Origin: an uncultured Maricaulis sp. | Lineage (GTDB): Bacteria; Pseudomonadota; Alphaproteobacteria; Caulobacterales; Maricaulaceae | DNA: 51,345 bases | Reading direction: 5' to 3' | Assembly (NCBI RefSeq): GCF_905480005.1 | Contig: NZ_CAJQOO010000038.1 | Location: 1-51,345, forward strand | Shown here: positions 1 through 8,107 of the stretch, piece after piece | How the letters are laid out: each line of letters starts with the position of its first letter | Numbering within the stretch: position 1 is the stretch's first letter | Notes under the pieces: generated by a model | What the model was told of the DNA's origin: nothing | Databases searched by the model: none | Seen by the model: only the letters and a program-made list of their open reading frames with translations | Made by a program: the position numbers and the translations under genes

Positions 1-1
1 A

Positions 2-247
2 ACCCTGCATCTGGAGTATGAGGGGCAAGGGTCCGGCTTGGCGATCCGCGCCATTTCGGCAGAAGATCTCACGCTGCTGATCCGGACGCCATCGGGTGAG
101 TTCGTCTGCAATGACGAATTGGAGAGAACGGATTTTGTCAGCCTGGCCTCTGCCCAAGCGGGCCAGTACACGGTCTGGGTCGGTCCGCAGGTCGACAGGG
201 CCCGCGCCGCCCTGGTTCCGGTCACCCTGACCCTGTCGGAATTCTAG
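2..247 (+). CDS. C-terminal fragment of a secreted protein (beta-sandwich tail domain)
   Basis: The reading frame is open from the first base of the window and stops at 245-247, so this is the 3' end of a gene that starts outside. About 81 residues are visible. They contain a pattern (a TLLIRTPSGEFVCND stretch, then a GQYTVWVG stretch, ending in LTLSEF) seen as a C-terminal beta-sandwich tail on secreted or periplasmic alphaproteobacterial proteins, including some caspase-like peptidases. A TTG at 38 is in frame, but nothing supports a start there. The gene ends in a strong terminator. The identity of the full protein cannot be known from this piece. Confidence 0.6.
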   Translation, partial: TLHLEYEGQGSGLAIRAISAEDLTLLIRTPSGEFVCNDELERTDFVSLASAQAGQYTVWVGPQVDRARAALVPVTLTLSEF

Positions 248-311
248 ACTTTCGCGCCAGTGGAGATATGGCCGGCCACCCCAGGCCGGCGGCTGGCTAG
301 GCTCAATCACG

Positions 312-351
312 AAAAGCCCCGGATTGCGCTTGGCGGTCCGGGGCTTTTTTT
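312..351. terminator. Bidirectional rho-independent terminator
   Basis: An inverted repeat with AGCCCCGGA and TCCGGGGCT arms and a GC-rich loop is followed by seven T on the plus strand and flanked by AAAA on the other side, so it can also end transcripts from the minus strand. It lies between the convergent partial gene ending at 247 and fda ending at 376, and probably serves both. Confidence 0.85.
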
Positions 352-375
352 CAGAGCGAGATAACCAGTTCGGTC

Positions 376-1413
376 CTAGGCCGTCTCTTTTTCCATCGCA
401 GGCTTGTACTCACCCAGCGAGGCAAGGCCGTTCATGCGGGCGCGGTGGTTGAAGGCCGTCTGGGCGGCGGCATAATTGCTCGCCTTGCCGTCCCAGGCCG
501 TCAGCGGAGCCGCCTGCAGGGCGCGGCCATAGGAGAAGGTCAGCGGCCAGGGCAGGTCATAAGCCTCATTCATGATCGAGAGGTGCTCGGTGGCTTCCTC
601 ATCGGTCTGACCGCCGGACAGGAAGGCGATTCCCGGCACAGCTGCCGGCACGCAATTGGCCAGGCACTGGACGGTCATGTCGGCCACTTCCTCGGCCGAG
701 GCGCGATCAGCATTCTTGGTACCGGAGATGACCATGTTCGGCTTCAGGATCGTGCCTTCCAGGATAACACCCTGGTCAAACAGCTCGCGATAGAGGGTCT
801 TGAGCGCGAACTCGGTGACTTCATAGCAGCGCTCGATCGAGTGATCGCCATCCATGATGACTTCCGGCTCGACGATCGGAACGATATTGGCCTCCTGGCA
901 GAGGGCCGCATAGCGGGCCAGGGCGTGCATATTGGTATTGATGCAATACTGGCTCGGGACGCTTTCATCGCTGCCACCGCCGATATTGACCACGGCGCGC
1001 CATTTGGCGAAGCGGGCGCCCAGATCGTAATAATCTGCGAGGCGGTCACGCAGGCCGTCGAGTCCCTCGGTGATCGTCTCACCTTCCGCGCCGGCAAGCG
1101 GCTTGGCGCCCATATCGACCTTGATGCCCGGGATGGAGCCGGCATCGGTGATCAGCTTGGTCAGCGCGGTGCCGTCCTTGGCGCTCTGGCGGATGGTCTC
1201 GTCATAGAGGATGACGCCGGAGATGTGCTTGCTCATGGCCGTTTCGGTGCGGAAGAGCATGTCACGCCAGTCACGGCGATTATCCGGCGTATTGTCCAGG
1301 CCGATCGAGGCAAAGCGCTTGCCGATCGTGCCGGTCGACTCGTCAGCCGCCAGAAGACCCTTGCCCGGAGCCACCATGGCGCAGGCGATTTCGTTGAGTT
1401 GATCGAGATCCAT
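376..1413 (-). CDS. fda: Class I fructose-bisphosphate aldolase
   Basis: Cleaves fructose 1,6-bisphosphate to dihydroxyacetone phosphate and glyceraldehyde 3-phosphate (and the reverse) in the cytosol. The 345-residue length and sequence match the metal-independent class I enzymes also found in animals. It has GKGLLAADES near residue 17, FAKWR around 135-139, the Schiff-base lysine K224 in TILKPNMV, and FSYGRALQ near the C-terminus. It lies downstream of gap and pgk on the same strand. The 189-bp gap to pgk is long enough for a separate promoter, though I see no convincing one. Its 3' end faces the terminator at 312-351. Confidence 0.95.
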   Translation of the reverse strand: MDLDQLNEIACAMVAPGKGLLAADESTGTIGKRFASIGLDNTPDNRRDWRDMLFRTETAMSKHISGVILYDETIRQSAKDGTALTKLITDAGSIPGIKVDMGAKPLAGAEGETITEGLDGLRDRLADYYDLGARFAKWRAVVNIGGGSDESVPSQYCINTNMHALARYAALCQEANIVPIVEPEVIMDGDHSIERCYEVTEFALKTLYRELFDQGVILEGTILKPNMVISGTKNADRASAEEVADMTVQCLANCVPAAVPGIAFLSGGQTDEEATEHLSIMNEAYDLPWPLTFSYGRALQAAPLTAWDGKASNYAAAQTAFNHRARMNGLASLGEYKPAMEKETA

Positions 1414-1602
1414 CAGGATACCCCCAGCTGTTCAAGCATATTGCGGCAGGCGCCCGCCTGCCCGTTCCGATTATCGCCCTTTTACCCCGGGGCGAAGCGA
1501 TTTCCCACCGGGCCTACGCGGATTTCCGCGCATTTCCGGCATTCCATGTTAGCGATACCATGAAGCTCAGGGGCTGTCATCCCGATCCGGCATGGCGCCA
1601 GG

Positions 1603-2814
1603 TCAGGCCACCAGTTCGGCATCGCCCATGACCGCCGCAACGCCCGGGAGCGTCTTGCCTTCCATCCATTCAAGAAAAGCACCGCCGGCCGTCGAGATAA
1701 AGGTGAAATCGTCAGCGGCACCGGCCTGGTTAAGCGCTGCGACCGTATCACCGCCACCGGCAACCGCGATCAGATCGCCTTGGGCTGCAGCGCGCGCCGC
1801 GTGGCGGGCGGCTTCAACGGTGGCCGTGTCAAAGGGAGGCGTTTCAAAGGCGCCGAGCGGACCATTCCAGATCAAGGTTTTCGCCTTGTCGATCGCCTGA
1901 CCGAGCGCGACCACGGTGGCCGGTCCGCAATCGAGGATCATCTCATTTTCTGCGACATCGGTTGCGGCGGCCAGACGGGTCTCCGGATTAGGTTTGAATT
2001 CCTTCGCCAGCACGACATCGCTCGGCAGCATGAGCTTGCAACCACTTTCCTCGGCCGCGGCCAGAATGGCGCGCGCAGTGTCCACGAGGTCCTTCTCGCA
2101 CAGGCTGGCGCCGACCTTGATGCCCTGGGCATGAAGGAGCGTGTTGGCCATGCCGCCGCCGACGAAAAGCGTGTCGACCTTCTTCACCAGGTTCTGCAGG
2201 AGATCAATCTTGGTTGAAACCTTGGCCCCGCCGACCAGGGCGATGACCGGACGCTCCGGGCTTTCCAGCGCCGCGACCAGATGGTCGATCTCGCGCTGCA
2301 GGGCCAGACCGGCATAGGCAGGCAAGTGGCGCGTCACACCCTCGGTCGTGGCATGCGCGCGGTGCGCAGCGGAGAAGGCATCATTGACATAGATGTCGCC
2401 AAGCGCTGCCAGCGCCTTGGCAAAGCCGGCCTCATTCTTTTCCTCGCCGGCCTCGAAACGCGTATTCTGCAGCAAGAGGACATCGCCATCGGCCATACCG
2501 TTCACCGCCGCGATCGCATCCTCGCCTGCCACGTCATCGACAAAGCTGAGCTCGACACCCATCAGATCCGCCAGAGGCTGGCAGACCGGCTCGAGCGACA
2601 TCGTGTCGACGCGCTGCCCCTTGGGACGGCCGAAATGCGCCATCAGGATAATTTTCGCGCCGCGCTCGACGAGATGGTCGATGGTCGGCAGGGCCGATTC
2701 CAGACGCGTCGCGTCGGTGACCTGCCCGTCTTTCATCGGCACGTTGAAATCGACCCGGACAAGCACGCGCTTGCCCTGGACGTCGGCATCCTGAATGCGG
2801 CGGATCTCGGTCAT
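1603..2814 (-). CDS. pgk: Phosphoglycerate kinase
   Basis: Transfers phosphate between 1,3-bisphosphoglycerate and ADP in glycolysis (reverse in gluconeogenesis). The 403 residues match the usual bacterial length of about 400. The N-terminal signature RVDFNVPMKDGQ near residue 20, the hinge-region GGAKVSTKI and the nucleotide-domain GGGDTVAAL are all present. It starts 24 bp after the end of gap on the same strand, so the two are almost certainly cotranscribed. The antisense ORFs across this gene are coding shadows. Confidence 0.96.
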   Translation of the reverse strand: MTEIRRIQDADVQGKRVLVRVDFNVPMKDGQVTDATRLESALPTIDHLVERGAKIILMAHFGRPKGQRVDTMSLEPVCQPLADLMGVELSFVDDVAGEDAIAAVNGMADGDVLLLQNTRFEAGEEKNEAGFAKALAALGDIYVNDAFSAAHRAHATTEGVTRHLPAYAGLALQREIDHLVAALESPERPVIALVGGAKVSTKIDLLQNLVKKVDTLFVGGGMANTLLHAQGIKVGASLCEKDLVDTARAILAAAEESGCKLMLPSDVVLAKEFKPNPETRLAAATDVAENEMILDCGPATVVALGQAIDKAKTLIWNGPLGAFETPPFDTATVEAARHAARAAAQGDLIAVAGGGDTVAALNQAGAADDFTFISTAGGAFLEWMEGKTLPGVAAVMGDAELVA

Positions 2815-2838
2815 GGCGTAACTCTCTGACTGCTGACG

Positions 2839-3849
2839 CTAAAGGAATTTGCCCATGGCGACCGTGGTGTCGACCATGCGGCAGGCAAAGCCCCACTCAT
2901 TGTCATACCAGGTCATGACCCGGGCCAGGCGCTCATCGATGACCTTGATCTTGTCGAGGGCGACGATGGAAGAGCGGCTGTCATGATTATAATCGATCGA
3001 GACCAGCGGCAGGCTGTCATAGCCCAGCACACCCTTCATCGGACCGTCGGCGGCGGCGCGGACGGCGGCGGCCAGTTCTTCTGCCGTAGTGGCGCGGCCC
3101 GGCGTGAAGACGAGGTCGATCAGCGACACATTCGGGGTCGGGACGCGCACGGCGGCGCCGTCGAGCTTGCCAACGAGTTCCGGCAGGACCAGGCCGACGG
3201 CCTTGGCGGCACCGGTCGAGGTCGGGACCATCGACATGCCGGCGGCGCGGGCGCGGTGCAGATCCTTGTGATTGCGGTCCAGCGTCGGCTGGTCGCCGGT
3301 ATAGGCGTGGATCGTGGTCATGTGACCGCGCTCGATGCCGACGGCGTCATTGAGCACCTTGGCAACCGGGGCCAGGCCATTGGTCGTGCACGAGGCGTTG
3401 GAGACGATGATGTCTTCGGCGGTCAGCTGGTCGTGATTGACGCCATAGACGATGGTCTTGTCGGCATTCTTGGCCGGAGCCGAGCACAACACGCGTTTGG
3501 CGCCCGCCTCGATATGGGCCATCGAGGCCTCTTTCGAGTTGAAGGCACCGGTGCATTCCATGACAATGTCGACACCCATATCGCCCCAGGGCAATTGCGC
3601 CGGATTGCGATTGGAGACTTTCTGGATCTTGCCGAAACCGGCATCGATCCAGTCATCACCGACCTTGATCTCGCCGGGATAGCGACCGTGCACACTGTCA
3701 TAGGTCAGGAGGTGGGCATTGGTTTCGGGGGTCGAGCTGTCATTGATCGCGACGATCTCGACTTCGTCCCAGCGCTCGCTCTCAAGAACCGCGCGCAACG
3801 CCAGACGGCCGATACGACCAAAACCGGTAATCGCAACCCGAAGGGCCAT
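2839..3849 (-). CDS. gap: Glyceraldehyde-3-phosphate dehydrogenase, type I
   Basis: NAD(P)-dependent oxidation and phosphorylation of glyceraldehyde 3-phosphate. The Rossmann motif GFGRIGR opens the protein. The catalytic cysteine lies in ASCTTN (about residue 154 from the start chosen here), and the C-terminal MTWYDNEWGF is typical. Two ATGs are possible, at 3855 and 3849. The Shine-Dalgarno GGAGAG abuts the first with no spacing but sits about six bases before the second, so I chose 3849 (336 aa). It is the first gene of a gap-pgk-(fda) cluster transcribed away from the sulfolipid gene. Confidence 0.95.
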   Translation of the reverse strand: MALRVAITGFGRIGRLALRAVLESERWDEVEIVAINDSSTPETNAHLLTYDSVHGRYPGEIKVGDDWIDAGFGKIQKVSNRNPAQLPWGDMGVDIVMECTGAFNSKEASMAHIEAGAKRVLCSAPAKNADKTIVYGVNHDQLTAEDIIVSNASCTTNGLAPVAKVLNDAVGIERGHMTTIHAYTGDQPTLDRNHKDLHRARAAGMSMVPTSTGAAKAVGLVLPELVGKLDGAAVRVPTPNVSLIDLVFTPGRATTAEELAAAVRAAADGPMKGVLGYDSLPLVSIDYNHDSRSSIVALDKIKVIDERLARVMTWYDNEWGFACRMVDTTVAMGKFL

Positions 3850-4234
3850 ACTCATCTCTCCATGTCAGAACACCGGACCGGGGGACGTCCGGAGGAAGTT
3901 GGCGCGGATTTAGCGACCTTTGGGGTGCTAGTCCACCAATGCTGTGCGGGAATCCGCCGGAGACGGAATTTTTCCCAATTCAGGGCACTGCAGTCATTTG
4001 ACCCCGAATTGTGCAATTGCTCGCAATTTTGATGCCGAACCAACGCATTTTCCGCACCAATCCTCAATGATACCGTTACCGGTTGCACCATGTCGCTCCG
4101 CCGCGGCGGGCCTCGCTGCCGGTCCTGGCTGCATTTCGGGGCAGCAGCACCCATAGCAGGCCACCTCTTGCCATGCCCGCGCGCCGCTGCGAGAACAAAA
4201 AGTCTAGGGATCTAACGTCGAGGGCAGACGTCGC
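3850..4234. other. Divergent intergenic region gap / sulfoquinovose synthase
   Basis: About 385 bp with no credible gene. Besides the possible gap -10, it holds an inverted repeat ACCG-TTAC-CGGT at 4072-4083, continuing into a TTGCA half-site. Its style resembles LacI-family operators (CCGGTT/AACCGG cores). Short antisense ORFs here have no ribosome site and no recognisable product. Confidence 0.4.
3907..3914 (-). promoter_or_regulatory. Candidate -10 element for gap-pgk
   Basis: Read on the minus strand this is GCTAAATC, which fits the Caulobacter-type housekeeping -10 consensus GCTANAWC. It lies about 57 bp upstream of the gap start. No good -35 is seen at the right distance, so this is only a candidate. 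Confidence 0.3.
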
Positions 4235-5440
4235 ATGAAAGTAATCGTTCTGGGCGGAGACGGCTTCTGTGGATGGCCGACCGCACTTCACCTCTCCAGT
4301 CTTGGCCACGATGTCGTCATCGTCGACAACCTGTCGCGCCGCAAGATCGATATCGAGCTGGAGGTCGAGAGCCTGACTCCGATCCGGCCGATGTCGGAAC
4401 GCCTGGCTGCGTGGAAAGAGGTGTCGGGTCGCGACATCGCCTTCGTGAACATGAATATCGGCAAGGACTATCAGGAATTGGTCGATCTCATCGAGGCCGA
4501 GCAACCCGACACGATCGTCCATTTCGCGGAACAGCGCGCGGCGCCCTATTCGATGAAATCGGCTCGCCACAAGCGCTATACGGTCGACAATAATCTCAAC
4601 GCCACGAATGACGTACTCGCCGCCATCGTCGAGAGCGAGCGTGACATCCACCTCGTCCATCTCGGCACGATGGGCGTTTATGGCTATGGCACGGCGGGCA
4701 TGAAGATTCCCGAGGGCTATCTCAAGGTGAAGATCGAAACGGATGAAGGTCTGAAGGATCAGGAGATCCTCTACCCGGCCAATCCGGGCTCGATCTACCA
4801 CATGACCAAGACCCAGGATCAGCTCTTCTTCCATTTCTACAACAAGAACGACAAGGTGAAGATCACCGATCTCCACCAGGGCATCGTCTGGGGTACGCAG
4901 ACGGAAGAAACAAAGCGCGATGAACGCCTGATCAACCGTTTCGACTATGACGGCGATTACGGCACCGTGCTCAACCGCTTCCTGATGCAGGCGGCGGTAA
5001 ACTATCCGATGACCGTGCACGGCACGGGCGGCCAAACGCGCGCCTTCATCCATATCCAGGACACCGTGCGCTGTATCCAGCTGGCGGTTGAGAACCCGCC
5101 CAAGGCTGGCGACAAGGTTCACATTCTCAACCAGATGACCGAGACCCACCGGGTCCGCGACCTGGCGAAGATGATCGCCGATCTCGCCGGAGCCGAGATG
5201 CAACTCGTTCCCAATCCGCGCAATGAAGCGGACGAAAACGATCTCCATGTCGAGAACGACACCTTCCTCCAGCTCGGCCTCAAACCGACCACGCTGGCCG
5301 ATGGCCTGATGGAAGAAGTCACCGACATCGCCCGCAAATTCGCGGATCGCTGCGATCACTCGAAAATCCCGTGTATCTCCTATTGGGGCAAGGGTCGGGA
5401 AGATGCGGCCGCGAAGCCGGCGGAGACGGCCGCGGAGTAA
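4235..5440 (+). CDS. sqdB: UDP-sulfoquinovose synthase (SQD1/SqdB family)
   Basis: Extended short-chain dehydrogenase family enzyme that converts UDP-glucose and sulfite to UDP-sulfoquinovose, the head-group donor for the sulfolipid SQDG. The N-terminus has GGDGFCGW (plant SQD1: GGDGYCGW), followed by the SQD1-like DNLSRR, ESLTPI and HFAEQRAAPYSM. Catalytic residues are visible: T145 in LGTMG, and Y188/K192 in the YxxxK motif. LHQGIVWGTQTEET and GGQTRAFIHIQDTV also follow SQD1. Length (401 aa) is normal. An AGGG about nine bases upstream supports the start. No SqdX-type glycosyltransferase is in the window, so the pathway partner lies elsewhere. A related UDP-sugar activity is possible but less likely. 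Confidence 0.88.
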   Translation: MKVIVLGGDGFCGWPTALHLSSLGHDVVIVDNLSRRKIDIELEVESLTPIRPMSERLAAWKEVSGRDIAFVNMNIGKDYQELVDLIEAEQPDTIVHFAEQRAAPYSMKSARHKRYTVDNNLNATNDVLAAIVESERDIHLVHLGTMGVYGYGTAGMKIPEGYLKVKIETDEGLKDQEILYPANPGSIYHMTKTQDQLFFHFYNKNDKVKITDLHQGIVWGTQTEETKRDERLINRFDYDGDYGTVLNRFLMQAAVNYPMTVHGTGGQTRAFIHIQDTVRCIQLAVENPPKAGDKVHILNQMTETHRVRDLAKMIADLAGAEMQLVPNPRNEADENDLHVENDTFLQLGLKPTTLADGLMEEVTDIARKFADRCDHSKIPCISYWGKGREDAAAKPAETAAE

Positions 5441-5463
5441 AACCTCCCGCCATCCGGACACCG

Positions 5464-5491
5464 AGGGCGCCCGCCGGGGCGCCCTTTTTTT
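5464..5491 (+). terminator. Rho-independent terminator after sqdB
   Basis: The arms GGGCGCCC and GGGCGCCC pair across a 4-base GCCG loop, followed by seven T, 24 bp after the stop codon. Confidence 0.9.
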
Positions 5492-5557
5492 GTCTCGCTC
5501 ACGACGGATATTCCGCGCCGGTTCGTATAAGATACGGAACTGACGCGGGGGGCCAAA

Positions 5558-6928
5558 ATGAGCCGGATCGAGACAGCTATCGCGGTGACACGCTTCGGGA
5601 TTGGCGCGCAGCCGGGCGAACTCGCCGCCATAGACGGTCATGGACGGGACTGGCTGGTCGACCAGATCGGCCGTATCGACGCCATCGACCGGACCGGGCT
5701 GCGCGACGCGCGGGAGTCCATTGTTTACTTCCGGCAGGAATACCAGCCCCGGCTGGCGGCCATCCAGAACGGGACTGCAGAGAATCCGGGAACCGCCAGG
5801 GACGAACTCGGACGCATCCTGCGATCAGGCTCGGCTGCTCATATCGCGGCCCGCACGGAGCTGGCCTTGCGGACCGGAACCGGCTTTTCAGAGCGCTGGA
5901 TCCGCTTCTGGTCCAATCATTTCAGCGTTGCGATCACATCACCGCCCATGGCCTTGCTGGCGCCCACCCACGAGCTGGAAGCCATCCGGCCCAACGCCTT
6001 CGGGCGGTTCGAGGACCTACTCATCGCCGCGGAACTCCATCCGGCCATGCTTTTCTATCTCGACAATGCACAGTCGGTCGGACCCAACTCCCGGCCGGGG
6101 CGGCGACGCGGCCGCGGCCTCAACGAAAACCTTGCCCGCGAAATCCTCGAGCTCCACACGCTGGGCGTTGATGGCGGATACAGTCAGGATGACATTGTCA
6201 GCCTGGCCAAGCTGTTGACCGGCTGGACAATCGGCAATGAGCAGATGCGCCATAGCGATGACCAGATCGGCCGCACGGTATTCGACGGGCGCATCCATGA
6301 ACCGGGCGCACAAACACTACTCGGTCAGCGTTTCGGCGGAACCGCGCGAGACCAGGCACCCGACGCCCTGCGCATGCTCGCCCGTCGGCCACAAACCGCG
6401 ACCTTTATCGCCACCAAGTTGGCCCGGCATTTCATCGCCGACACTCCGGATGCCGTCGACATCGCCCATATCCGGGCGCGATTCATTGCCACTGACGGTG
6501 ACCTTGCGGCGTTGGCCCAAGCCGTCATCGCGGCGCCTGGCGCCTTCACTCCAGAGCCCCGCAAGTTCAAGACGCCCGAGGAATACTTGGTCTCGGCCTT
6601 TCGGGCGCTCAACATCACCCAGTTGCGACCACGCGCGCTCGGCGGTTCACTTCGGGCGTTGGGACAAATCCCCTTCCGCGCTCCTTCGCCGGCCGGATGG
6701 CCCGATACCGAAAGCGAATGGGGCGGGCCGGATGCCCTTATGAAACGGCTCGACTTCGCCAATGAGCTGGCCCGCCGGGCCGGCGCGAACGCCAGACCCC
6801 GTGAACGCGGCCCACAAATTCTTGGTAGCAGATTGCAAGGCGGTACCGCGCTGGCCATCGCCGCTGCCGAGTCCGCTGAACAGGGCCTGACCCTGCTTCT
6901 CATGTCCCCTGAATTCCTGCGCCGCTAG
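5558..6928 (+). CDS. DUF1800 family protein
   Basis: Member of the DUF1800 family, whose function is not established. Hallmarks: an N-terminal TRFGIGAQPGEL, a central RWIRFWSNHFSV, and NENLAREILELHTLGVDGGYSQDD, which with the following LLTGW is the family signature. It has 456 residues, with no clear signal peptide or membrane segment. A GGGGGG lies just upstream of the ATG. It is followed after 9 bp by a DUF1501 gene. This pairing is common across bacteria, and the two are assumed to work together, possibly on a secreted or extracellular substrate. A TATAAG at about 5525 may be its -10. Confidence 0.9.
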   Translation: MSRIETAIAVTRFGIGAQPGELAAIDGHGRDWLVDQIGRIDAIDRTGLRDARESIVYFRQEYQPRLAAIQNGTAENPGTARDELGRILRSGSAAHIAARTELALRTGTGFSERWIRFWSNHFSVAITSPPMALLAPTHELEAIRPNAFGRFEDLLIAAELHPAMLFYLDNAQSVGPNSRPGRRRGRGLNENLAREILELHTLGVDGGYSQDDIVSLAKLLTGWTIGNEQMRHSDDQIGRTVFDGRIHEPGAQTLLGQRFGGTARDQAPDALRMLARRPQTATFIATKLARHFIADTPDAVDIAHIRARFIATDGDLAALAQAVIAAPGAFTPEPRKFKTPEEYLVSAFRALNITQLRPRALGGSLRALGQIPFRAPSPAGWPDTESEWGGPDALMKRLDFANELARRAGANARPRERGPQILGSRLQGGTALAIAAAESAEQGLTLLLMSPEFLRR

Positions 6929-6937
6929 GAGAGAGCC

Positions 6938-8107
6938 ATGACCCGATTCCAGCCTGATCGACGCGAGCTTCTCGCCGGCGCCTTCGCCACAGGCGCGCTG
7001 ACGCTCGGTGGCACCAGTCTCGCTCATGCCCGCACTGCAAACGATCGCAAGCTCGTTGTTGTCATCCTGCGCGGCGCTATGGATGGCCTTGCGGCCCTGA
7101 TCCCGGCAGCTGAACCGCGCTACCGCGACCTGCGCCAGGATCTGGCCATCTCGGGCGGGTTCGATGTCGGTGAGGGCTTTCGCCTTCATCCGCGCCTGAC
7201 CAATCTGCACCGGTTCTGGAACGACCGCGAACTGGTCCTGTTGCCGGCAACCGCAACCGGCTATCGCGAACGCTCGCACTTTGACGGTCAGGACTATCTG
7301 GAGGCCGGCAGCCAGGTAATCCGCGACGGTTGGCTTAATCGCGCCCTGCAAGTCAGCGCGAACCGCCCCACCTCGGTCGGAATCGGTCAGACCGTACCGC
7401 TTATCTTGCGCGGCGATGCAGCCACCACCTCCTGGTCACCAGGCATTCTGCCAGACCCGAGCGACGGAACGATCGAACGCTTGATGGACCTCTATGCCGG
7501 TGACTCCCGACTCGCCGAGACCCTGGCCATGGCGGTCGAGACCGATGCCATTGCCGACGGGATGTTGATGAACGACATGGGCACAGGCGGCGGTGGGCCG
7601 GGTCAGGCCTATCTCCAGACCGCTCGTGCCGCCGCCAATCTTTTAGCGGCGCCGGATGGCCCCGGCCTCGCCGTGATTAGTCTCGATGGCTGGGACACCC
7701 ATGTCCGGCAAGGCAGTGATGACGGACAGCTCGCCAACCGTCTCGGCGCCCTCGACGCGGCACTCGCCATCCTGCGTGACGGTCTTCAGGCGCAATGGTC
7801 GGACACCGCCGTGCTTGTACTGACAGAATTCGGCCGCACTGTACGGGCCAATGGCTCCGGCGGTACCGATCACGGGACAGCGGGGACCGCTTTCCTGCTC
7901 GGCGGGGCGGTTCGTGGTGGCCGCCTCATCGGCGACTGGCCCGGCCTCGACACGCTCCACGAGGATCGCGACCTTGTCCCCGCCAACCGGACCGAAAACC
8001 TCTGCCGCACAGTGCTGGCCGAACATTGGGGCCTCGACCGGCGCGCACTGGACCAGCGAGTGTTTCCGGGCCTCGGGAGCAGCGGCTTCCGCGGGCTGAT
8101 CGGCTAG
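6938..8107 (+). CDS. DUF1501 family protein with Tat signal
   Basis: DUF1501 proteins are distantly related to the sulfatase/alkaline phosphatase superfamily; their reaction is unknown. The N-terminus has a twin-arginine motif (DRRELLAG, R8-R9) and a hydrophobic stretch ending near AHA, implying folded export to the periplasm. Family landmarks: ILRGAMDGLA, YRERSHFDGQDYLE, SLDGWDTH, LTEFGRTVRANGSGGTDHGT. It is 389 residues. It follows the DUF1800 gene by 9 bp and its last 4 bp overlap the end of the convergent argE-like gene. Confidence 0.9.
   Translation: MTRFQPDRRELLAGAFATGALTLGGTSLAHARTANDRKLVVVILRGAMDGLAALIPAAEPRYRDLRQDLAISGGFDVGEGFRLHPRLTNLHRFWNDRELVLLPATATGYRERSHFDGQDYLEAGSQVIRDGWLNRALQVSANRPTSVGIGQTVPLILRGDAATTSWSPGILPDPSDGTIERLMDLYAGDSRLAETLAMAVETDAIADGMLMNDMGTGGGGPGQAYLQTARAAANLLAAPDGPGLAVISLDGWDTHVRQGSDDGQLANRLGALDAALAILRDGLQAQWSDTAVLVLTEFGRTVRANGSGGTDHGTAGTAFLLGGAVRGGRLIGDWPGLDTLHEDRDLVPANRTENLCRTVLAEHWGLDRRALDQRVFPGLGSSGFRGLIG

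Noticed and set aside
445-1563. 372-codon plus-strand frame opposite fda
   Set aside because: Shadow of the aldolase gene; no start signal and no conserved pattern.
4076-5641. 521-codon antisense open frame over the UDP-sulfoquinovose synthase gene
   Set aside because: The sense strand encodes an intact SQD1-type enzyme with ribosome site and terminator; the antisense product has no recognisable feature.
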